The notes beneath the pieces are model-generated. The model was not told the origin of the DNA and ran no database searches. It was given only the letters and a program-made list of their open reading frames with translations. Made by a program: the position numbers and the translations under genes. A stretch of 64,000 nucleotides of DNA from Rhizobium sp. BK251 (GTDB lineage Bacteria > Pseudomonadota > Alphaproteobacteria > Rhizobiales > Rhizobiaceae), in the NCBI RefSeq assembly GCF_004345245.1, contig NZ_SLUQ01000005.1, forward strand, positions 434,001-498,000. Direction: 5' to 3'. Shown here one piece after another: positions 1-9,039 of this stretch; position 1 is the stretch's first letter, and every line of letters begins with the position of its first letter.

Positions 1-221
1 TCCCAGGGCGTCGTGGAAGCCGGCGCGCCGATCGCCGCCGCCGTCGCGATCCAGTCCTGGTCATCGAGCTCGTCGATTGAGACAAGCTCGGGCTTGCCGA
101 TGCCGACCGCTGCATAGCCGAGCATGCGGCCATGATCGGCCCAGCCACCGCCGCCGGCGGCATAGACCGAGCCGCCCTTCACCGCGGCTTCGACGTCCTT
201 CTCAACGAGTATGCGTCCCAT
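1..221 (-). CDS. DUF917 / S-methyl-thiohydantoin desulfurase-type protein, N-terminal fragment
   Basis: The gene runs off the left edge, so only the first 73 residues are visible. They start MGRILVEKDVEAAVKGG, followed by a Gly-rich AAGGGGWADHG segment and an ELVSIDEL strand. This layout resembles the N-terminus of DUF917 proteins, renamed the S-methyl thiohydantoin desulfurase family in Pfam. Members hydrolytically remove sulfur from a 2-thiohydantoin ring in ergothioneine-type catabolism. The start codon shares one base with the stop codon of the upstream carbamoylase gene (TGATG), so translation is probably coupled. Its place as the fourth gene of a lyase-hydantoinase-carbamoylase operon supports the thiohydantoin role. 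The assignment rests on a short fragment and context. Confidence 0.6.
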   Translation of the reverse strand, partial: MGRILVEKDVEAAVKGGSVYAAGGGGWADHGRMLGYAAVGIGKPELVSIDELDDQDWIATAAAIGAPASTTPW

Positions 222-1483
222 CAAGCCTTCTCCTCGTTCAATCCCTTGTCCATCTCGCAAACCGCCTCGAACAGCACGGCGGCGCCGAGCGCGATGTCGT
301 CATTCTCGGCCCATTCGTCGGCGGAGTGGCTGCGGCCATCCTTGCAGGGCACAAAAATCATGGCGGCAGGTGCGACCTTGGCGATCCAGGCCGTGTCGTG
401 GCCGGCGCCGGAGGCCATGCGGCGATGCTTGGCGCCCACGCGATCGGCTGCATGCTCCAGGATTGTCAGCAGCCTCGGATCGCCCGGCGTCGGGTGATTG
501 TCGGAGACGCGATTGGGCGGGGCGATCACCACATCGTAAGCGGCTGCCAACTTTTCAACATGGCCGTCGAGCCATCGGCAAAAGGCTTCCATGTCGGCCC
601 GTATCTCCGCCCGTCCGTCGATCAAAAGCACGACTTTCGAGGGCACGACGTTGGCGGCATTGGGCTCCATGCGGAATTCGCCGACGGTCGCGGCGAAATG
701 GCCGGGCGTGCGCGCCAGCTCCGCCGCGGCATTGCGGATATCGAGTACCAGCTGGGACGCGGCGACCAAGGCGTCCGATCGGCTCTCCATCGGCGTTGTA
801 CCGGCATGATCGGCACGGCCTTCGACGGTGATCTCGACGCGCGTGATGCCTGCGATCGCGGTCACGACGCCGACATCCTCCTTGTTGGCCTCAAGGACCG
901 GCCCCTGCTCGATATGCAGTTCGAGAAAGCCTTTTATGTCCGGCCGCTTCTGCGCAAGCAGTGTTGCCGGGTCGCCGCCGACCTCGGCAATGCCCTGGGC
1001 AAGACTGCGCTCGCCGCTGAGGCGGGTGAGCCAGGCTTCCGGCAATTGTCCGGTCATGCCGCGGCTGCCGATGCAGGAAACGCCGAAGATGCTGACCTCC
1101 TCTGCGAGGAAATCGACGATCTCAAGATCATGGTCGAGCTCTATATTCTGGTCTTTCAGCGCACGCGCCACTTCCAGCGCTGAAATCACGCCGGCAATGC
1201 CATCGAAGCGTCCGCCGTCGGGAACGGTGTCGGAGTGCGAGCCGACCATGATCGTTCCCGCATCCGGTCTCCGACCCTTGCGAAGCCCGATCAGGTTGCC
1301 ACCGGCGTCGATGCGCGTTTCGAGTCCGGCTGCCTTCATGCGGCTCTCGATATAGGCCCTGCCTGCAAGGAAGAGCGGCGAGAAGGCGCGCCGCGTCCAG
1401 GGATGGTCCGGCTCGGTGATGCGGGCGAGTGCATCGATATCCTCGGCGATCCTGTCGGCCTTGACCGGGAGGTTGCGGCTCAT
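221..1483 (-). CDS. Zn-dependent N-carbamoyl-amino-acid hydrolase (M20, HyuC/AllC family)
   Basis: This 420-residue protein belongs to the allantoate/N-carbamoyl-L-amino-acid amidohydrolase family, cytosolic di-zinc enzymes that split N-carbamoyl amino acids into amino acid, CO2 and ammonia. Metal-site motifs are in order: GSHSDTVPDGGRFDG (His83, Asp94), LAEEV (Glu128/129), LELHIEQGP (His190) and a C-terminal SHSADEWAEND. The dimerisation-lid motif GRADHAGTTPM is also present. Its ATG overlaps the stop of the upstream hydantoinase gene by four bases, and its own stop overlaps the DUF917 start. In this operon N-carbamoyl-glutamate is a reasonable substrate, but that is inferred from context. 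Allantoate amidohydrolase activity is the main alternative. Confidence 0.85.
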   Translation of the reverse strand: MSRNLPVKADRIAEDIDALARITEPDHPWTRRAFSPLFLAGRAYIESRMKAAGLETRIDAGGNLIGLRKGRRPDAGTIMVGSHSDTVPDGGRFDGIAGVISALEVARALKDQNIELDHDLEIVDFLAEEVSIFGVSCIGSRGMTGQLPEAWLTRLSGERSLAQGIAEVGGDPATLLAQKRPDIKGFLELHIEQGPVLEANKEDVGVVTAIAGITRVEITVEGRADHAGTTPMESRSDALVAASQLVLDIRNAAAELARTPGHFAATVGEFRMEPNAANVVPSKVVLLIDGRAEIRADMEAFCRWLDGHVEKLAAAYDVVIAPPNRVSDNHPTPGDPRLLTILEHAADRVGAKHRRMASGAGHDTAWIAKVAPAAMIFVPCKDGRSHSADEWAENDDIALGAAVLFEAVCEMDKGLNEEKA

Positions 1484-2862
1484 GCGCGTTCTCCGGCAAT
1501 GACCTGCCGCGGCAGCGGACGCTGGAAGCGACCGGTGCCCGGTTCGGCGAGCACCTTCGACCCGTCAAAGACGAGTTCGCCGCGGAGATAGGTAGCAGCC
1601 ACCTTCCACGGCAATTTGATCCCGTTGTAAGGGCTCCAGCTAACGACGTTGTTGCCGCTTGCAGCGGCATCATAGACGGTTTCCTCCGGCGTCAGCACGA
1701 CGATATCGGCGTCCTTGCCGGGTTCGAGAGCGCCTTTCGAGTGCTCCAGTCGGAAATGCTTAGCCGGGTTAGCGGCCATCAACCGAGCCGCCCAGGTGAG
1801 CGGAATGCCACGTTCGAGCGCACCCTTGACGAAGAGCGGAACCATGACTTCCAGCCCCGGCACCCCGGAAGCATTGGCCAGCATGTCCGGATTGGTCTTG
1901 CGGTTCTCGGACCAGCTGACATGATCGGTCGAGACCAGCCAGACCTTGCCTTCACTGACCTTGCGCCACAGCGTTTCCACTTCCGCGCGTGGCCGGATCG
2001 GCGGATTGATCTTGGCCTTCCCGCCGAGGCGCCGCACGTCGTTTTCCTCGTCGAGCGTCAGGTAATGGATGCAGCATTCGACGGTCGCCTCGAAGCCATC
2101 GCGACGATAGGCGTTCGCAATATCGTAGCCCCGGCCGAGCGAGCAGTGCACCACATGGGCCGGGCAGCCGGTGTCGGCTCCGGTCTCGAAGATCGTGTGC
2201 ATGGCAAGCAGTTCGGTGATCGGCGGACGCGATAGACCGTGGGCGCGCCAGTCGGCGACGCCGCTTGCCTTCACCATCTCCATATAGGTGCGAACCGCCT
2301 CGTCGTCCTCGTTGTGGACGCCGGCCGTCAGTCCCGTCGGCGCGATCGCCGCAAAACAGGCTTCAAGCAGGGCAGGTGGGATGCGGGGGAAGCGTTTCGG
2401 ATCCGTACCGAAGGTCGAAAACTTGAAGGCTGCCGCGCCTGCCTCGACCATTTCGCGGATTCGTTTCGGGCCCTCTTCGGGATCCACCGTGCCATAGAGA
2501 GCAAAGTCGACACGGGCCTGTGACCCCGCATGCTCGATCTTCCTTTTCACGGCTGCTGCCGAGCAGACGAGATCGCCTTCGTCATAGGGCATGTCGACGA
2601 TCGTGGTAACGCCGCCGGCAGCCGCAGAACGCGTCGACCAGATGAAATCCTCCTGGTTCTTCTGGGACAGTGAGTGGACCTGCGCGTCGATCGCTCCGGG
2701 CAAAATCAATGCATTGCCAAGGAGATGACGCTCCCGCGCGGCCGGCGGCTCCCCGACACCGATCTCGACGACCTTGCCATCCCGGGCTGCCACATAACCG
2801 CTGCTGACGATGCGATCGACCAGCACGACATCGCCCTGCAGAACGAGATCGAAATCGGCCAT
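1480..2862 (-). CDS. Cyclic amidohydrolase (hydantoinase/allantoinase-like) with altered first metal ligand
   Basis: The 460-residue protein has the dihydropyrimidinase/allantoinase fold signature. The expected binuclear metal ligands appear in order except the first: D-A-Q61-V-H63 replaces the usual HxH, followed by Lys147 (AAAFKFSTFG), His183 (GVHNEDD), His239 (VVHCSLG) and Asp313 (VSTDHVSW). The ring-opening chemistry of this family suits hydantoin-5-propionate to N-carbamoylglutamate, which the downstream carbamoylase could finish. The gene lies 33 bp after the lyase-like gene and overlaps the carbamoylase gene by four bases (ATGA). The Gln substitution may change metal loading, so activity cannot be assumed. 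Family assignment is firm; substrate is inferred. Confidence 0.8.
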   Translation of the reverse strand: MADFDLVLQGDVVLVDRIVSSGYVAARDGKVVEIGVGEPPAARERHLLGNALILPGAIDAQVHSLSQKNQEDFIWSTRSAAAGGVTTIVDMPYDEGDLVCSAAAVKRKIEHAGSQARVDFALYGTVDPEEGPKRIREMVEAGAAAFKFSTFGTDPKRFPRIPPALLEACFAAIAPTGLTAGVHNEDDEAVRTYMEMVKASGVADWRAHGLSRPPITELLAMHTIFETGADTGCPAHVVHCSLGRGYDIANAYRRDGFEATVECCIHYLTLDEENDVRRLGGKAKINPPIRPRAEVETLWRKVSEGKVWLVSTDHVSWSENRKTNPDMLANASGVPGLEVMVPLFVKGALERGIPLTWAARLMAANPAKHFRLEHSKGALEPGKDADIVVLTPEETVYDAAASGNNVVSWSPYNGIKLPWKVAATYLRGELVFDGSKVLAEPGTGRFQRPLPRQVIAGERA

Positions 2863-2895
2863 GTCTGTCCTCCCTCTATAATGTGTAGATCGCGC

Positions 2896-4479
2896 TCAGG
2901 CCGGAACCGGCACCGCGGAGAGGCGCTCCGTGACGCGCTCCAGAGAACCAAGGGCAAAGAAATCGTCAAATGCGAGGATCGGCACCTGGGAGATCAGCTC
3001 CGAAACGAACGTATCGGAGCCGAAATCTTCCTCGATCGCCTCGACTTCGGCCGAAAGAGGCCGGTCGACCACGTAGAATTCAGCGTGCTTTCGCACGACG
3101 TCGTAGAGCTTGCGCGCCACGCCTCTCGGCTCGTCCCCGACGATATCAATGGCTTGCGCGGCAAGCAGTGCCTCCAGCGCCGCAAGGCGCTTCAGCGCGC
3201 GCATTTGCCGGTCCAGGCGCTCTATGACGAGCGGCAGGAAGGCAGCCTCGTCCTCCATGCCCGCTGCCACCACGAGCGACTGGGCCGAAACCGGGTTCGA
3301 CATCGAAAGAACGCGGGAGAAGATCTCGCCGGCAAGCTTTATGATCGGGCCGAAGCCGGTGGCGATGCGTCCCTTGGGGACGAGGTTTACCGGCAGATCC
3401 CGCCGCTGGCCGTTGCCGAGAAGCACGCAGCGGTTGAACGCGTTGCGGGCCGCATGCGCCATGCAGAGCGCGGCAGATTCGAGAAGTATGGTCACGTCGA
3501 GCGGCAGCGATCCGCCCGAGGTCATCACCCTTCCCTCGACCACGACGGGATTGTCGTCGGAGCGGCCGGTCGCTGCCAGGATCTTGTGGCCGGTCGCCAG
3601 CAGGTTTTCGATGACGGCGCCGAAGACCTGGGCGATCATGCGCAGGCTGAGCGGATCCTGGACATGGGTGGAGACCGGCCATTTCCAGTCGTCGGACGCG
3701 TGGCAGAGCCAGGAGCCTATCAGGGCCTCGCTCGACGTGCCGACGTGACGGACGGCGCGCCACGGGTCGCGGGAGCCGCCGAGCGCGCCTGACGCCATCA
3801 TTCCGGTGGCAAGCAGGATGCGGATGGAGGCAGCAGCGTTGCGGGTCGCCTCGGCAGCGGCGGCAAAACTCACGGCATTGACGCTAAGCGAGGCGAGGCT
3901 GTCGCGCGGCAGCATCCTTACCGGCGCGATGCCCGCAGCGGCAAAGGCATCAGCCGCCTGCATCCGCCGACCCTTGTAGACCGCTTCGCCGACACCTGTC
4001 AGCACGGCGCCGATCTGGCCCATGAGGCCTATGTCGGCGCAGCCGATCGAACCCGTACGCCTCACGACAGGCACCACGTCGGCTTCGAGAAGTTGCAGAT
4101 AGGACGTCACCAATTCAGGCGAGCAGCCGACCTGGCCGGTGAGCGCCGTATTGATGCGGATCGCCATCGCGTTGCGAACGACAGCCATCGAAAAGGGCGA
4201 TCCGGTGCCGAAATGATGCGCGCGCACAAGACCCAGATTGAAGGCGTCGAGGTCTTCCGGAGACCACTCGACGTCCTTCATCGCGCCAACGCCGGTCGTG
4301 GCGCCGTAGACGGGCATTCCCGAGGCAATCGCCTGGTCGACCACCCTGCGTGCCGCTGCAATACGCGTCATGCCGGCGGGATCGATGGACAATCCAACGT
4401 TGCCCGAACCGATGCGAACCATGTCCGCAAAGCTCAGGGGCTGTCCGCCCAGTTCGATCCCCATAGCGCGACGATCCAT
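2896..4479 (-). CDS. Aromatic amino acid lyase (HAL/PAL) family protein lacking the MIO triad; candidate ergothionase
   Basis: This 527-residue protein aligns by eye with histidine ammonia-lyase. It has the Tyr loop VYGATTGVG (Tyr58), the helix motif HVQDPLSLR near residue 272, and SDDNP at 307-311. The segment that forms the MIO electrophile, normally GSVG-ASG-DL, reads GSIG-CAD-IG (Cys147-Ala148-Asp149), so the Ala-Ser-Gly cyclisation cannot occur. The KEALAL segment of HAL is also altered (PRDSLASL). Ergothionases belong to this superfamily and eliminate trimethylamine, a better leaving group than ammonia; as I recall they do not need MIO. With hydantoin-type enzymes downstream, ergothionase or a related betaine lyase is my inference. 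Automatic annotation would probably call it hutH. GGAG lies 9 bases before the ATG. Confidence 0.75.
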   Translation of the reverse strand: MDRRAMGIELGGQPLSFADMVRIGSGNVGLSIDPAGMTRIAAARRVVDQAIASGMPVYGATTGVGAMKDVEWSPEDLDAFNLGLVRAHHFGTGSPFSMAVVRNAMAIRINTALTGQVGCSPELVTSYLQLLEADVVPVVRRTGSIGCADIGLMGQIGAVLTGVGEAVYKGRRMQAADAFAAAGIAPVRMLPRDSLASLSVNAVSFAAAAEATRNAAASIRILLATGMMASGALGGSRDPWRAVRHVGTSSEALIGSWLCHASDDWKWPVSTHVQDPLSLRMIAQVFGAVIENLLATGHKILAATGRSDDNPVVVEGRVMTSGGSLPLDVTILLESAALCMAHAARNAFNRCVLLGNGQRRDLPVNLVPKGRIATGFGPIIKLAGEIFSRVLSMSNPVSAQSLVVAAGMEDEAAFLPLVIERLDRQMRALKRLAALEALLAAQAIDIVGDEPRGVARKLYDVVRKHAEFYVVDRPLSAEVEAIEEDFGSDTFVSELISQVPILAFDDFFALGSLERVTERLSAVPVPA

Positions 4480-4609
4480 CGTGTCATTCTCCTTTGGCGC
4501 AAGATTATGCGGCCCTTCTGCTCAGAGGGATATCCCAAATACCGAACAGGGAATGTCTTTGCGCGCCATTATGGAGATTGCGACGCCCGCTTGGAAGGGC
4601 GGTCGACCC
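4480..4609 (-). promoter_or_regulatory. Upstream region of the lyase-hydantoinase operon
   Basis: This 130-bp gap separates the ubiB stop codon from the start of the four-gene operon and must carry the operon's promoter. A perfect 10-bp palindrome, GGGATATCCC, lies at 4527-4536, about 50 bp before the start codon, and could be an operator half or dyad. I see no convincing -35/-10 pair. Confidence 0.3.
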
Positions 4610-6184
4610 TCAGCTAAGCAACCAGGCGAGGTAGAGGAGCGTAAGCGCAATGATCCAGAGCGCAATCCGTCCGGAGCGATTGTGGCGCGCCTCGGCCTTG
4701 CCGATCGCCTCTGCGGTCTGCGCATCGAAGCGCAAGCCCGCTTCGCTCATCTGCATGAGTTCGTGGTGGAACTTCTCGGTCTTGGCCGCGATTTCCGGTA
4801 CCGCCTCGGCAAGCTTGACGGCAGCCTTCAACCCGTCTCGCAGGTCGGTGACGATGCGTTTTGGCCCGAGATTGTTACGGATCCATTCGCCGACGACCGG
4901 TTCGGAGGCCTTCCACATGTTGAAGCGGGGGTTGAGCATGCGTGACACGCCCTCGACCACCACCATCGTCTTCTGCAGCATGACGAGTTCCGGCCGCGTC
5001 TCCATGTCGAACAGCTCGGTCACCTCGAAGAGCAGGGTCAGGAGCTTGCCCATCGAGATTGTCTCGGCCGGTTGGCCGTGGATGGGTTCGCCGATGGCCC
5101 GGATTGCCTGGGCAAAGCTTTCGACATTGTGGTGCGCCGGCACATAGCCTGCCTCGAAATGTACTTCGGCGACGCGGATATAGTCGCGCGTGATGAAGCC
5201 GTAGAGGATTTCGGCGAGGAAACGCCGCTCCTTCTTTCCGAGGCGCCCAACGATGCCCATGTCGACCGCGACGATCAGCCCGTGGTCGTCGACGAAGAGA
5301 TTGCCGGGGTGCATGTCGGCATGGAAGAAGCCGTCGCGCAGCGTATGGCGCAGGAATGACTGGATCAGCGTATCGGCAAGTGCGTTGAGATCGTGGCCGG
5401 CGGCCCGCAGGCCCTCGACGTCGGACATCTTGACGCCGTCGATCCATTCCATGGTGATGACGTCGCGGCCGGTGCGCTCCCAATCGACCTTGGGAACGCG
5501 GAAACCGGGGTCCTTCTCCGTGTTTTCGGCGATCTCGGAAAGTGCCGCCGCCTCGAGGCGCAGGTCCATCTCCACTTTCGTGGTCTGCTCCAGCGTCTTC
5601 GTTACCTCCACCGGCCGTAGTCGCCGGCTGGAGGGCATGAAGCGCTCTTGCAGGTGTGAGACGAGGTACATCGCTTCGATGTCGTTGGCGAAGCGGTGGC
5701 GCACGCCCGGGCGGATGACCTTGATCGCCACCCTCTGAAATCCCTTCGGCGTCTTTACCTCGCCGAGATGCACCTGCGCGATGGAGGCGGCGGCGATCGG
5801 TTCGCCGAAGCTTGCATAGAGCTCGTCGACCGTCCGGCCGAGCGACGCCTCGATGAGACCTTTTGCTGCAGCTGTCGGAAAGAAGGCCATGCGGTCTTGA
5901 AGCTGCGAGAGGTCGTCCGCGAAATCGACGCCCACGACGTCGGGGCGGGTCGCCAGAAACTGGCCGATCTTGACATAGGAGGGGCCGAGGCGCTCGACGG
6001 CCCGGGCCAGGCGGTCGCTGCGCTTCTGCGACTTGCTGCGGCGACGAGCGAAAAGACCGACAAATGACTTGGCAAAGCTTATCGCGGGCGGCAGGCCCTC
6101 GGAAGGCAGCGCCGAGACGACGCCCTCGCGCACCAGAATCCAGCCGACCCTCACCAGGCGAAAATATGCCCCGAATGTGCTCAT
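4610..6184 (-). CDS. ubiB: Ubiquinone biosynthesis protein UbiB (ABC1/ADCK atypical kinase family)
   Basis: The 524-residue protein supports coenzyme Q synthesis as an atypical kinase/ATPase at the inner membrane. Visible signatures are the family-specific KxGQ motif (YVKIGQFLATRPD), the AAASIAQVH segment replacing the usual glycine loop, the catalytic-loop equivalent FHADMHPGNLFV, and the metal-binding VAVDMG. The C-terminus ends in a hydrophobic membrane segment (IALWIIALTLLYLAWLL). Length matches the family. It starts four bases after the ubiE stop codon, so ubiE-ubiB form one operon, as in many proteobacteria. Confidence 0.95.
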   Translation of the reverse strand: MSTFGAYFRLVRVGWILVREGVVSALPSEGLPPAISFAKSFVGLFARRRSKSQKRSDRLARAVERLGPSYVKIGQFLATRPDVVGVDFADDLSQLQDRMAFFPTAAAKGLIEASLGRTVDELYASFGEPIAAASIAQVHLGEVKTPKGFQRVAIKVIRPGVRHRFANDIEAMYLVSHLQERFMPSSRRLRPVEVTKTLEQTTKVEMDLRLEAAALSEIAENTEKDPGFRVPKVDWERTGRDVITMEWIDGVKMSDVEGLRAAGHDLNALADTLIQSFLRHTLRDGFFHADMHPGNLFVDDHGLIVAVDMGIVGRLGKKERRFLAEILYGFITRDYIRVAEVHFEAGYVPAHHNVESFAQAIRAIGEPIHGQPAETISMGKLLTLLFEVTELFDMETRPELVMLQKTMVVVEGVSRMLNPRFNMWKASEPVVGEWIRNNLGPKRIVTDLRDGLKAAVKLAEAVPEIAAKTEKFHHELMQMSEAGLRFDAQTAEAIGKAEARHNRSGRIALWIIALTLLYLAWLLS

Positions 6185-6188
6185 AAGG

Positions 6189-6968
6189 TCAGAGCTTCCA
6201 GCCGGAATGCAGCGCCGCGATGCCGCCCGTATAGTTGGTGAAGGTCACCCGCGAGAAGCCAGCGGTACGAATCATCGCCGCGAAATCCTGCTGGTTGGGA
6301 AACTTGCGGATCGATTCGACAAGATACTGATAAGGCTCACTTTCACCTGTAATCGCCTTGCCGAAACGCGGAATCGCGTTGAACGACCAGGCCTCGTAGA
6401 CTCGGTCGAGAAGTGGCATGTCGACCTCGGAGAACTCGAGCACGAGCAGCCGGCCGCCGCGCTTCAGCACGCGATAGGCTTCCTTGAGCGCGACATCGAT
6501 GCGTGGCACATTGCGGATGCCGAAGGCGATCGTGTAGGCATCGAACGAATTCGCCTTGAAAGGCAGCTCCTCGGCGTTGGCTTCCACAAAGTCGAGGTTT
6601 TCCGAAAGCTTCTTCTTTTCGGCACGCTCGGCGCCGACAGCGAGCATCGAGCCATTGATGTCGAGCACGGTGACGTGCGCCATGCGATGCGAGGCCTCGA
6701 CGATCCGGAAAGCGATGTCGCCCGTACCCCCCGCGACGTCCAGCGTCTTGTAGCCCGCCTCTTTCCGCGGGTTGAGTGCCGAGATCATTGCGTCTTTCCA
6801 TGCCCGGTGCAAACCCATGGACATGACGTCGTTCATGACGTCATAGCGTTTGGCGACCTTGTGGAAGACCTCGTTGACGAGCCCCTGCTTTTCGCCTTCC
6901 GCAACATCGCGGAAGCCGTAGGACGTTTCCATGCCGCCATCGGCGGAGGTGCGGCTTTCCGGCATCAA
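6189..6968 (-). CDS. ubiE: Ubiquinone/menaquinone biosynthesis C-methyltransferase UbiE
   Basis: This 259-residue class I SAM-dependent methyltransferase carries out the C-methylation step in ubiquinone synthesis. It has the UbiE signatures [17 protein letters not shown], the SAM loop [13 protein letters not shown], and [20 protein letters not shown]. The protein ends SGWKL, as UbiE proteins commonly do. It is the first gene of the ubiE-ubiB operon and is transcribed divergently from fpg. Two consecutive Met codons open the frame, so the exact first residue is uncertain by one codon. Confidence 0.96.
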   Translation of the reverse strand: MMPESRTSADGGMETSYGFRDVAEGEKQGLVNEVFHKVAKRYDVMNDVMSMGLHRAWKDAMISALNPRKEAGYKTLDVAGGTGDIAFRIVEASHRMAHVTVLDINGSMLAVGAERAEKKKLSENLDFVEANAEELPFKANSFDAYTIAFGIRNVPRIDVALKEAYRVLKRGGRLLVLEFSEVDMPLLDRVYEAWSFNAIPRFGKAITGESEPYQYLVESIRKFPNQQDFAAMIRTAGFSRVTFTNYTGGIAALHSGWKL

Positions 6969-7146
6969 CCTACTCCGTTACCTAAATCATGCGCCGACCA
7001 TGGCGAAATCGCCCCTGCCACGCTATCTGTGAGCCACGATCAACGACCGCAACATATATGGGCGCTGGTTTAGATCATGACGAGGTTAAATTAAAGCTCA
7101 TCTTGATCACCGGCTCGTCAGGCGGTCATCAACAAGATGGAATATC

Positions 7147-8037
7147 ATGCCCGAATTGCCGGAGGTGGAAACGGTGCGGCGGGGCCTCGCGCCCACCATG
7201 GAGGGGGCGACGCTCGCCGAACTCGAACTGCGCCGAGGGGACCTGCGCTTCCCGTTTCCTGCGGATCTGCAGGCGCTTGTCCGCGGTCGCCGGATCGTCT
7301 CGCTCTCCCGCCGCGCGAAATATCTGCTGATAGATCTCGACGACGGAATGACCCTGATCGCGCATCTCGGCATGTCGGGCTCCTTCCGTATCGCGGAAGG
7401 CGCGGACGAGCATTTGCCCGGCGAGTTTCATCATCCGCGCACCAAGGACGAGAAGCATGACCATGTGATCTTCCATCTTCAGGGAGGCGCCGGGCGGAGC
7501 CGCGTGATCTACAACGATCCGCGCCGCTTCGGGTTCATGGACATCGCGCGGCGCGCCGAGCTCTCGAGCCATCCCTCCTTTCGCGACCTTGGGCCGGAAC
7601 CGACCGGCAATTCGCTGAGCGCGGCCTATCTGGCCGACCGCTTCGCAGGCAAGACGCAGCCTCTGAAGGGCGCGCTGCTGGACCAGAGGAACATCGCCGG
7701 CCTCGGCAATATCTATGTCTGCGAAGCGCTCTGGCGTTCGCATATCTCTCCGCTGCGCGCGGCCGGATCCCTGGTGACGAAGAAGGGCGCGGCAAAACCG
7801 GAGCTGGAACTGCTGGTGCGCTCGATAAGAGACGTGATCGACGATGCGATTGCCGCGGGTGGCTCCTCGCTCCGCGACCATATCCAGACCGACGGCTCGC
7901 TCGGCTATTTCCAGCACTCCTTTTCCGTCTATGACCGCGAAAGTCTAGCTTGCGGCACGCCGGGCTGCGGCGGTACGGTCGCACGCATCGTGCAGGCCGG
8001 GCGCTCGTCCTTCTATTGCGCCTCCTGCCAGAAATAG
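7147..8037 (+). CDS. fpg: Formamidopyrimidine-DNA glycosylase (Fpg/MutM)
   Basis: This is a base-excision repair enzyme of 296 residues that removes 8-oxoguanine and formamidopyrimidines and cleaves abasic sites. The mature N-terminus PELPEVE supplies the catalytic proline and glutamates. RRAKYLL carries the conserved lysine, and the helix-two-turn-helix contains [14 protein letters not shown]. The C-terminal zinc finger has two Cys pairs (CGTPGC and CASC). The family start MPELPEVE fixes the initiation codon. It opens a plus-strand run with an enoyl-CoA hydratase, rpsT and dnaA. Confidence 0.97.
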   Translation: MPELPEVETVRRGLAPTMEGATLAELELRRGDLRFPFPADLQALVRGRRIVSLSRRAKYLLIDLDDGMTLIAHLGMSGSFRIAEGADEHLPGEFHHPRTKDEKHDHVIFHLQGGAGRSRVIYNDPRRFGFMDIARRAELSSHPSFRDLGPEPTGNSLSAAYLADRFAGKTQPLKGALLDQRNIAGLGNIYVCEALWRSHISPLRAAGSLVTKKGAAKPELELLVRSIRDVIDDAIAAGGSSLRDHIQTDGSLGYFQHSFSVYDRESLACGTPGCGGTVARIVQAGRSSFYCASCQK

Positions 8038-8065
8038 CCGCCGAGAGCGGCAGAAGGAGGAGGCA

Positions 8066-8839
8066 ATGACCTACGAAACCCTGATCGTCGAAACGCGAGG
8101 GCCCGTGGGCTTGATCACCCTCAACCGCCCGCAGGCCCTGAATGCGCTGAATTCGACCGTCCTCGCCGAATTGAAGGTCGCCTATGCGGCGTTCCATGCG
8201 GACGAGGCGATCGGCGCAATCGTGCTCACCGGCTCGCAGAAGGCCTTTGCCGCCGGCGCCGACATCAAGGAGATGCAATCGCTCGACTTCGTCGACGTCT
8301 ACAGCCGCGATTTCATCAGCGGCTGGGACGAGATTGCCAAGGCCCGCAAGCCTGTCATCGCGGCGGTCAGCGGCTTTGCTCTCGGAGGTGGCTGCGAGCT
8401 GGCGATGATGTGCGATTTCATCATCGCGTCCGAGACCGCCAAGTTCGGCCAGCCGGAGATCACGCTCGGCATCATTCCAGGCATGGGCGGCTCGCAGCGG
8501 CTGACGCGGGCGGTCGGCAAGGCCAAGGCGATGGATCTCGTGCTGACCGGCCGGATGATGGATGCAGCAGAGGCCGAGCGTGCGGGGCTCGTGGCGCGCG
8601 TCGTGCCTGCCGAACGTCTGCTGGACGAGGCGCTGGAGGCGGCGACACGGATCGCGACGCTTTCACGGCCTTCCGTCCTGATGGCAAAGGAAGCCGTCAA
8701 TCGCGCCGAGGAAGTGACACTCGAGGAGGGGTTGCGCTTCGAACGCCGCCTGTTCCACAGCCTGTTTGCCACCAAGGACCAGAAGGAGGGGATGGCCGCC
8801 TTCGTCGAGAAGCGCAAGCCATCCTTCACGAACCGTTGA
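8066..8839 (+). CDS. Enoyl-CoA hydratase (crotonase family)
   Basis: The 257-residue protein hydrates trans-2-enoyl-CoA in fatty acid beta-oxidation. Crotonase signatures are the oxyanion-hole segment [11 protein letters not shown], a second [15 protein letters not shown] containing the first catalytic Glu, and the second catalytic Glu region [18 protein letters not shown] strong ribosome-binding site (AAGGAGGAGG) precedes the ATG, and the gene starts 28 bp after fpg. Length and motif order fit short-chain enoyl-CoA hydratase (EchA/FadB1 type); substrate range cannot be read from sequence. Confidence 0.92.
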   Translation: MTYETLIVETRGPVGLITLNRPQALNALNSTVLAELKVAYAAFHADEAIGAIVLTGSQKAFAAGADIKEMQSLDFVDVYSRDFISGWDEIAKARKPVIAAVSGFALGGGCELAMMCDFIIASETAKFGQPEITLGIIPGMGGSQRLTRAVGKAKAMDLVLTGRMMDAAEAERAGLVARVVPAERLLDEALEAATRIATLSRPSVLMAKEAVNRAEEVTLEEGLRFERRLFHSLFATKDQKEGMAAFVEKRKPSFTNR

Positions 8840-8892
8840 GGGCGTCATGCCCGCAGCTGGCCGCAGACTCTACGCTTTGCTGAAAATGCGCG

Positions 8893-8921
8893 TTGACGCG
8901 GGCGCGCTTTCCAGTTATATG
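8893..8921 (+). promoter_or_regulatory. Sigma70-type promoter of rpsT
   Basis: TTGACG at 8893-8898 and TATATG at 8916-8921 are separated by exactly 17 bases, close to the housekeeping consensus. The predicted transcript starts about 110 bases before rpsT. It lies in the 200-bp gap after the enoyl-CoA hydratase gene. Confidence 0.75.
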
Positions 8922-9039
8922 CCCGCCACAGTTTGGAGAGCCGACACGGTTTTCCGCGATTGCTCCCGTATTGCTGGATAAAGTGGCCGCAGGGCCCGCG
9001 GCAGTGGCGGAGTTTGTTCGAATTCTAAGAGAGGCATCC

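Noticed and set aside
77..1183. Long plus-strand open frame of 368 codons at the left edge
   Set aside because: It is antisense to the carbamoylase gene, which has full family motifs; Arg/Pro/His-rich composition is typical of shadow frames in GC-rich DNA.
2674..3792. Plus-strand open frame of 372 codons
   Set aside because: Antisense to the lyase-like gene and the start of the hydantoinase gene; no recognisable domain.
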